Shown here in pieces: positions 36,794-37,096 of a stretch of 37,096 nt of DNA (the first letter of the stretch is position 1; each line of letters begins with the position of its first letter). The stretch spans positions 1-37,096 of the forward strand of contig DATBIK010000092.1 in NCBI GenBank assembly GCA_036556985.1, in the 5' to 3' direction. The stretch comes from JAPSGM01 sp036556985. Its GTDB lineage: Bacteria > Chloroflexota > Limnocylindria > QHBO01. Position numbers and translations under genes: made by a program. Below the pieces are notes generated by a model. It saw nothing but the letters and a program-made list of their open reading frames with translations, was not told the origin of the DNA and did not search any database.

Positions 36794-37096
36794 CTACGAA
36801 CGGGGGAACCAGGGGATGAAGGCGCTCGTGGTGCGCATGTAGTCGGCGTAGTCTGGGCGCCGCTCGACGATCGTGCGCTCGAGCATGCCCACGCCGCTGA
36901 CCCGCACCAGGAGCACGGTCATGAGCGCCGGCGAGAGGATGGTCCACCAGCCGCCGGCCGCCACGGCGATGAGCCACAGCCCCCACCACTGTGCCGCGTC
37001 GCCGAAGTAGTTCGGGTGCCGCGTGTAGCGCCACAGCCCCGAGCGCAGCGTCCGCCCCCGGTTCGCGGGGTCGGCGGTCCAGGCGCGGAGCTGCCA
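36794..37096 (-). CDS. DUF1295 / steroid 5-alpha-reductase-like membrane protein, C-terminal part (5' end outside window)
   Basis: One hundred codons are visible, ending at TAG (36794-36796). The frame starts WQLRAWTADPANRGRTLRSG, then LWRYTRHPNYFGDAAQWWGL, which is the core signature of the DUF1295 and isoprenylcysteine methyltransferase superfamily (Arg-His-Pro-Asn-Tyr). A membrane helix follows (WLIAVAAGGWWTILSPALMTVLLV), then LERTIVERRPDYADYMRTTS and FIPWFP, the usual end of the family. These are NADPH- or SAM-binding integral membrane enzymes, and the specific reaction is not known here. The N-terminal part lies beyond the window. Confidence 0.88.
   Translation of the reverse strand, partial: WQLRAWTADPANRGRTLRSGLWRYTRHPNYFGDAAQWWGLWLIAVAAGGWWTILSPALMTVLLVRVSGVGMLERTIVERRPDYADYMRTTSAFIPWFPRS

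Overview
This is a GC-rich, gene-dense stretch of a bacterial chromosome. It carries 37 protein genes that I can support, two of them cut by the window ends. I see no rRNA, tRNA, transposase, phage gene or CRISPR. The gene style suggests a Chloroflexota-like organism, perhaps a Limnocylindria or Ellin6529-type lineage, or something near the Actinobacteria. The signs are a zinc-ribbon/cyclase/AAA/TPR regulator, a long ICL2-type isocitrate lyase, a DUF971-patatin-PIG-L operon, an acidic Pro-Glu-rich membrane propeller protein, many GTG starts and many leaderless starts. This assignment is inference from style, not a phylogeny.

Layout. 0-2.3 kb: a methyltransferase tail, a small membrane protein, an AlaX-type tRNA editing hydrolase, an intergenic array of CCGATCTATCGG palindromes and a TetR regulator. 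2.3-9.5 kb: a DUF885 metallopeptidase-like protein divergent from TetR, a secreted serine hydrolase, an MFS exporter with a perfect palindrome on its promoter, a MarR regulator, a second MFS protein and a secreted protein of unknown function. 9.6-15.8 kb: an acetate module. A small Cys-motif protein and long-form isocitrate lyase face a LysR regulator, followed by a stand-alone cyclic-nucleotide-binding domain translationally coupled to acetyl-CoA synthetase. 15.8-19.7 kb: two lipoproteins, a DtxR-type metal regulator, a small membrane protein, a tandem GNAT protein and a GlsB-type membrane protein. 19.7-24.4 kb: a nitrilase-family amidase, an ECF sigma/anti-sigma pair, a nitroreductase and a vanadium-haloperoxidase-like secreted protein. 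24.8-35.4 kb: a run of plus-strand genes, many overlapping by 1-14 bases, covering a DMT transporter, the propeller protein, DUF971, patatin, a PIG-L deacetylase, an O-methyltransferase, a 1154-residue cyclase/ATPase, a zinc ribbon and diaminopimelate decarboxylase. 35.6-37.1 kb: a histidine phosphatase, a PEBP lipoprotein and a methyltransferase-like membrane protein fragment, all on the minus strand.

How the parts fit. The 9.6-15.8 kb block links acetate activation (acetyl-CoA synthetase) to the glyoxylate shunt (isocitrate lyase), with a LysR regulator between them and a predicted cyclic-nucleotide sensor fused by an ATGA overlap to the synthetase. A cyclase that could supply the nucleotide lies 17 kb away. 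Many transcription units begin with a TANNNT box 6-9 bases before the start codon, which indicates leaderless mRNAs, while genes inside operons use Shine-Dalgarno sequences or stop/start overlaps.

The least explained feature is a set of intergenic arrays of short palindromes spaced about 50-75 bases apart, at 1.4, 13.2, 24.5 and 35.5 kb. The last two are diverged copies of one element of about 140 bases. Its units reduce to one long palindrome centred on ACCA-N5-TGGT. I could not match this element to a named repeat family.
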